DNA of 64,000 bases, from NCBI RefSeq assembly GCF_001613425.1, contig NZ_BDCI01000008.1, positions 310,001-374,000 on the forward strand. The letters run 5' to 3'. Below are positions 62,458 through 64,000 of the stretch, in pieces; the stretch's first letter is position 1, and each line of letters starts with the position of its first letter. The translations under genes were made by a program, and so were the position numbers. The DNA is from Nocardia vulneris. GTDB lineage: Bacteria; Actinomycetota; Actinomycetes; Mycobacteriales; Mycobacteriaceae. Under the pieces are notes generated by a model, which saw only the letters and a program-made list of their open reading frames with translations, had not been told where the DNA came from and did not search any database.

Positions 62458-63384
62458 ATGGCCTGGTATGTCGTGCGGCGTCTGCTCCAGATGATCCCCG
62501 TGTTCCTCGGGGCGACGCTGCTCATCTATGCCCTGGTATTCCTCGTCCCCGGCGACCCGATCCACGCCCTCGCCGGCGACAAACCGATGACCCCCGCGGT
62601 GGAGGCGCAGTTGCGCGCCCGCTACCACCTCGACCAGCCCTTCATCATGCAGTACCTGCTGTATCTGAAGGGCATTCTGACGTTCGACTTCGGCACTGCC
62701 TTCTCCGGCAGGCCGGTCCGCGACGAACTCGCGCGGGCCTTCCCGATCACGATCAAGCTCGCCTTCATGGCCGTGTTCATCGAGGCCGTCTTCGGCGTCG
62801 TGTTCGGCTTGGTCGCCGGACTGCGCAAGGGCAAGCTCTTCGACTCGACGATGCTCGTCATCAGCCTGATCGTGATCGCCGTCCCGATCTTCGTGGTCGG
62901 CTTCCTCGCCCAGTTCCTGCTCGGCGTGAAGTGGGGGATCGCGCCGGTGACCGTCACCGGTAAAGCGAGTTTCACCGAACTGCTCGTCCCGGCCTTCGTG
63001 CTCGGGTCACTGTCGTTCGCCTATGTGCTGCGCCTGACCCGGAACTCGGTGGCGGAGAACATGACCGCCGACTTCGTGCGCACCGCCACGGCCAAGGGCC
63101 TGAGCCGGCGCCGGGTCGTCACCGTGCACATCCTGCGCAACTCGATGATCCCGGTGGTCACCTTCCTCGGCGCCGATCTCGGCGCGCTGATGGGCGGCGC
63201 CATCGTCACCGAGGGCATCTTCAACATCCCCGGCGTCGGCGGCACGATGTACCAGGCGATCACCCGCGGCGAGCCGCCCACGGTCGTCTCGTTCGTGACC
63301 GTGCTGATCATCATCTTCCTGGTCTCGAACCTGGTCGTAGACCTCTTGTACGCCGCACTCGATCCGAGGATCCGCTATGCCTGA
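62458..63384 (+). CDS. dppB: Dipeptide ABC transporter permease DppB
   Basis: A 308-residue inner-membrane permease with six membrane segments. The N-terminus MAWYVVRRLLQMIPVFLGAT and the signature LTRNSVAENMTADFVRTATA with KGLSRRRVVTVHILRNSMIP (EAA-loop region contacting the ATPase) define the DppB/OppB family. Start ATG 62458 has AGGAGA upstream. It overlaps dppC by 8 bp, so the two permeases are translated together. Confidence 0.96.
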   Translation: MAWYVVRRLLQMIPVFLGATLLIYALVFLVPGDPIHALAGDKPMTPAVEAQLRARYHLDQPFIMQYLLYLKGILTFDFGTAFSGRPVRDELARAFPITIKLAFMAVFIEAVFGVVFGLVAGLRKGKLFDSTMLVISLIVIAVPIFVVGFLAQFLLGVKWGIAPVTVTGKASFTELLVPAFVLGSLSFAYVLRLTRNSVAENMTADFVRTATAKGLSRRRVVTVHILRNSMIPVVTFLGADLGALMGGAIVTEGIFNIPGVGGTMYQAITRGEPPTVVSFVTVLIIIFLVSNLVVDLLYAALDPRIRYA

Positions 63385-64000
63385 CCTCGAAAAAGGAATC
63401 GACCTCGCCGACAGCGCGGCGCGGGGCAGGCAGGTCTACTTCGTCGCACCGCCGGACGAGGTCGAGGTGCTGGCCACCGACATGGTCGCCGAAGGCGGCT
63501 CGCCGACCAGCATCTGGTACGACGCGTGGCGGCAGTTGCGGCGCAATCCGATCTTCATCGTCGCGGCGCTGATGATCCTGTTCATCCTCGTCGTCGTGAT
63601 CTGGCCGGGCCTGTTCACCAGCCAGGATCCGCGCTACTGCAACGGCGACTTCAGCATGGACCCGCGCGGTGCGGGTCACCCGTTCGGCTTCGACAAGCAG
63701 GGCTGCGACATCTACGCCCGAACCGTCTACGGCGCACGGGCTTCGGTGATGGCGGGCGTCGGCTCGACGATCATGTTCGTGTTGCTCGGCGGCATCCTCG
63801 GCGCGCTGTCCGGCTTCTACGGCGGCCTGCTCGACTCGATCGTCTCGCGCGTCTCGGAGATCTTCTACGCGATCCCGCTGATGCTCGCCGCGATCGTGAT
63901 CATGCAGCTGCTCGATGACCGCACCATCTGGACCGTCATCCTCATCCTCGCCTCGTTCACCTGGCCGCAGGCGGCCCGGATCGCCCGCAGCGCGGTGATC
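63377..64000 (+). CDS. dppC: Dipeptide ABC transporter permease DppC, N-terminal part (runs off the window)
   Basis: At least 208 residues are visible from ATG 63377. A 50-residue cytoplasmic start is followed by YDAWRQLRRNPIFIVAALMI (the N-terminal OppC domain), a periplasmic loop with HPFGFDKQGCDIYARTVYG, and the first transport segments ending FTWPQAARIARSAVI at the window edge. The family's usual length is about 300 residues, so about a third, including the rest of the ATPase-contact loop, lies beyond. The dppD ATPase is expected next. Confidence 0.95.
   Translation, partial: MPDLEKGIDLADSAARGRQVYFVAPPDEVEVLATDMVAEGGSPTSIWYDAWRQLRRNPIFIVAALMILFILVVVIWPGLFTSQDPRYCNGDFSMDPRGAGHPFGFDKQGCDIYARTVYGARASVMAGVGSTIMFVLLGGILGALSGFYGGLLDSIVSRVSEIFYAIPLMLAAIVIMQLLDDRTIWTVILILASFTWPQAARIARSAVI

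Overview
The window looks like chromosomal DNA of a high-GC, mycolic-acid-type actinomycete, most probably Nocardia or a close relative. This rests on very high GC with a strong GC bias at third codon positions, frequent GTG starts, many genes with a TANNNT box 6-8 nt before the start codon (leaderless mRNAs), a lipoprotein class A beta-lactamase of the Nocardia type, and two blocks that match Mycobacterium tuberculosis gene order as I remember it. No insertion sequence, prophage or CRISPR array was seen.

Layout. 1-1.2 kb: 5' end of leuA on the minus strand with a leader-peptide attenuator. 1.2-15.8 kb: accessory genes: TauE/SafE permease, secreted hydrolase, cholesterol oxidase, a voltage-sensor-like protein without a pore, LtrA, three RibD-C/DHFR-like reductases with TetR and LuxR-type regulators, an internally deleted epoxide hydrolase remnant, and a MarR regulator with YjbQ and a SnoaL-like protein. 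15.9-18.2 kb: ask-asd, the aspartate pathway core. In M. tuberculosis leuA and ask are divergent neighbours; here about 15 kb separates them.

18.2-41.8 kb: a second accessory stretch: GH3 glycosidase with TetR, class A beta-lactamase, catalase with its Fur-family regulator, a tandem pair of secreted serine hydrolases, P450 with TetR, FAD monooxygenase, allophanate hydrolase with a GntR regulator, a Fic-HTH protein with an elaborate operator, an SCO2522-like protein, GNAT, an SDR lacking catalytic residues, DUF418 with a divergent TetR, tRNA-Pro(CGG), and a QWQP-repeat membrane protein.

41.8-64 kb: a conserved block parallel to M. tuberculosis Rv3683 down to Rv3664c: metallophosphoesterase, ponA2, whiB4, two ArsA-like ATPases, DUF4177, RidA, MBL hydrolase, crp, small membrane protein, nth, TlpA, CoA Nudix, marP, ephE, holin-like protein, nhaA (not in the M. 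tuberculosis block), acs, dppA, dppB and the start of dppC. These serve cell-wall synthesis, redox and acid stress, acetate activation and peptide uptake.

Most regulatory structure lies in the accessory stretches. The strongest items are the leuA attenuator, the four-half-site operator in front of fic, the tandem operators before the monooxygenase and before the DUF418/tetR pair, a terminator with no gene upstream beside fur, and the hairpin between dppA and dppB. All functional calls come from reading motifs and recalling families; no database search was run.
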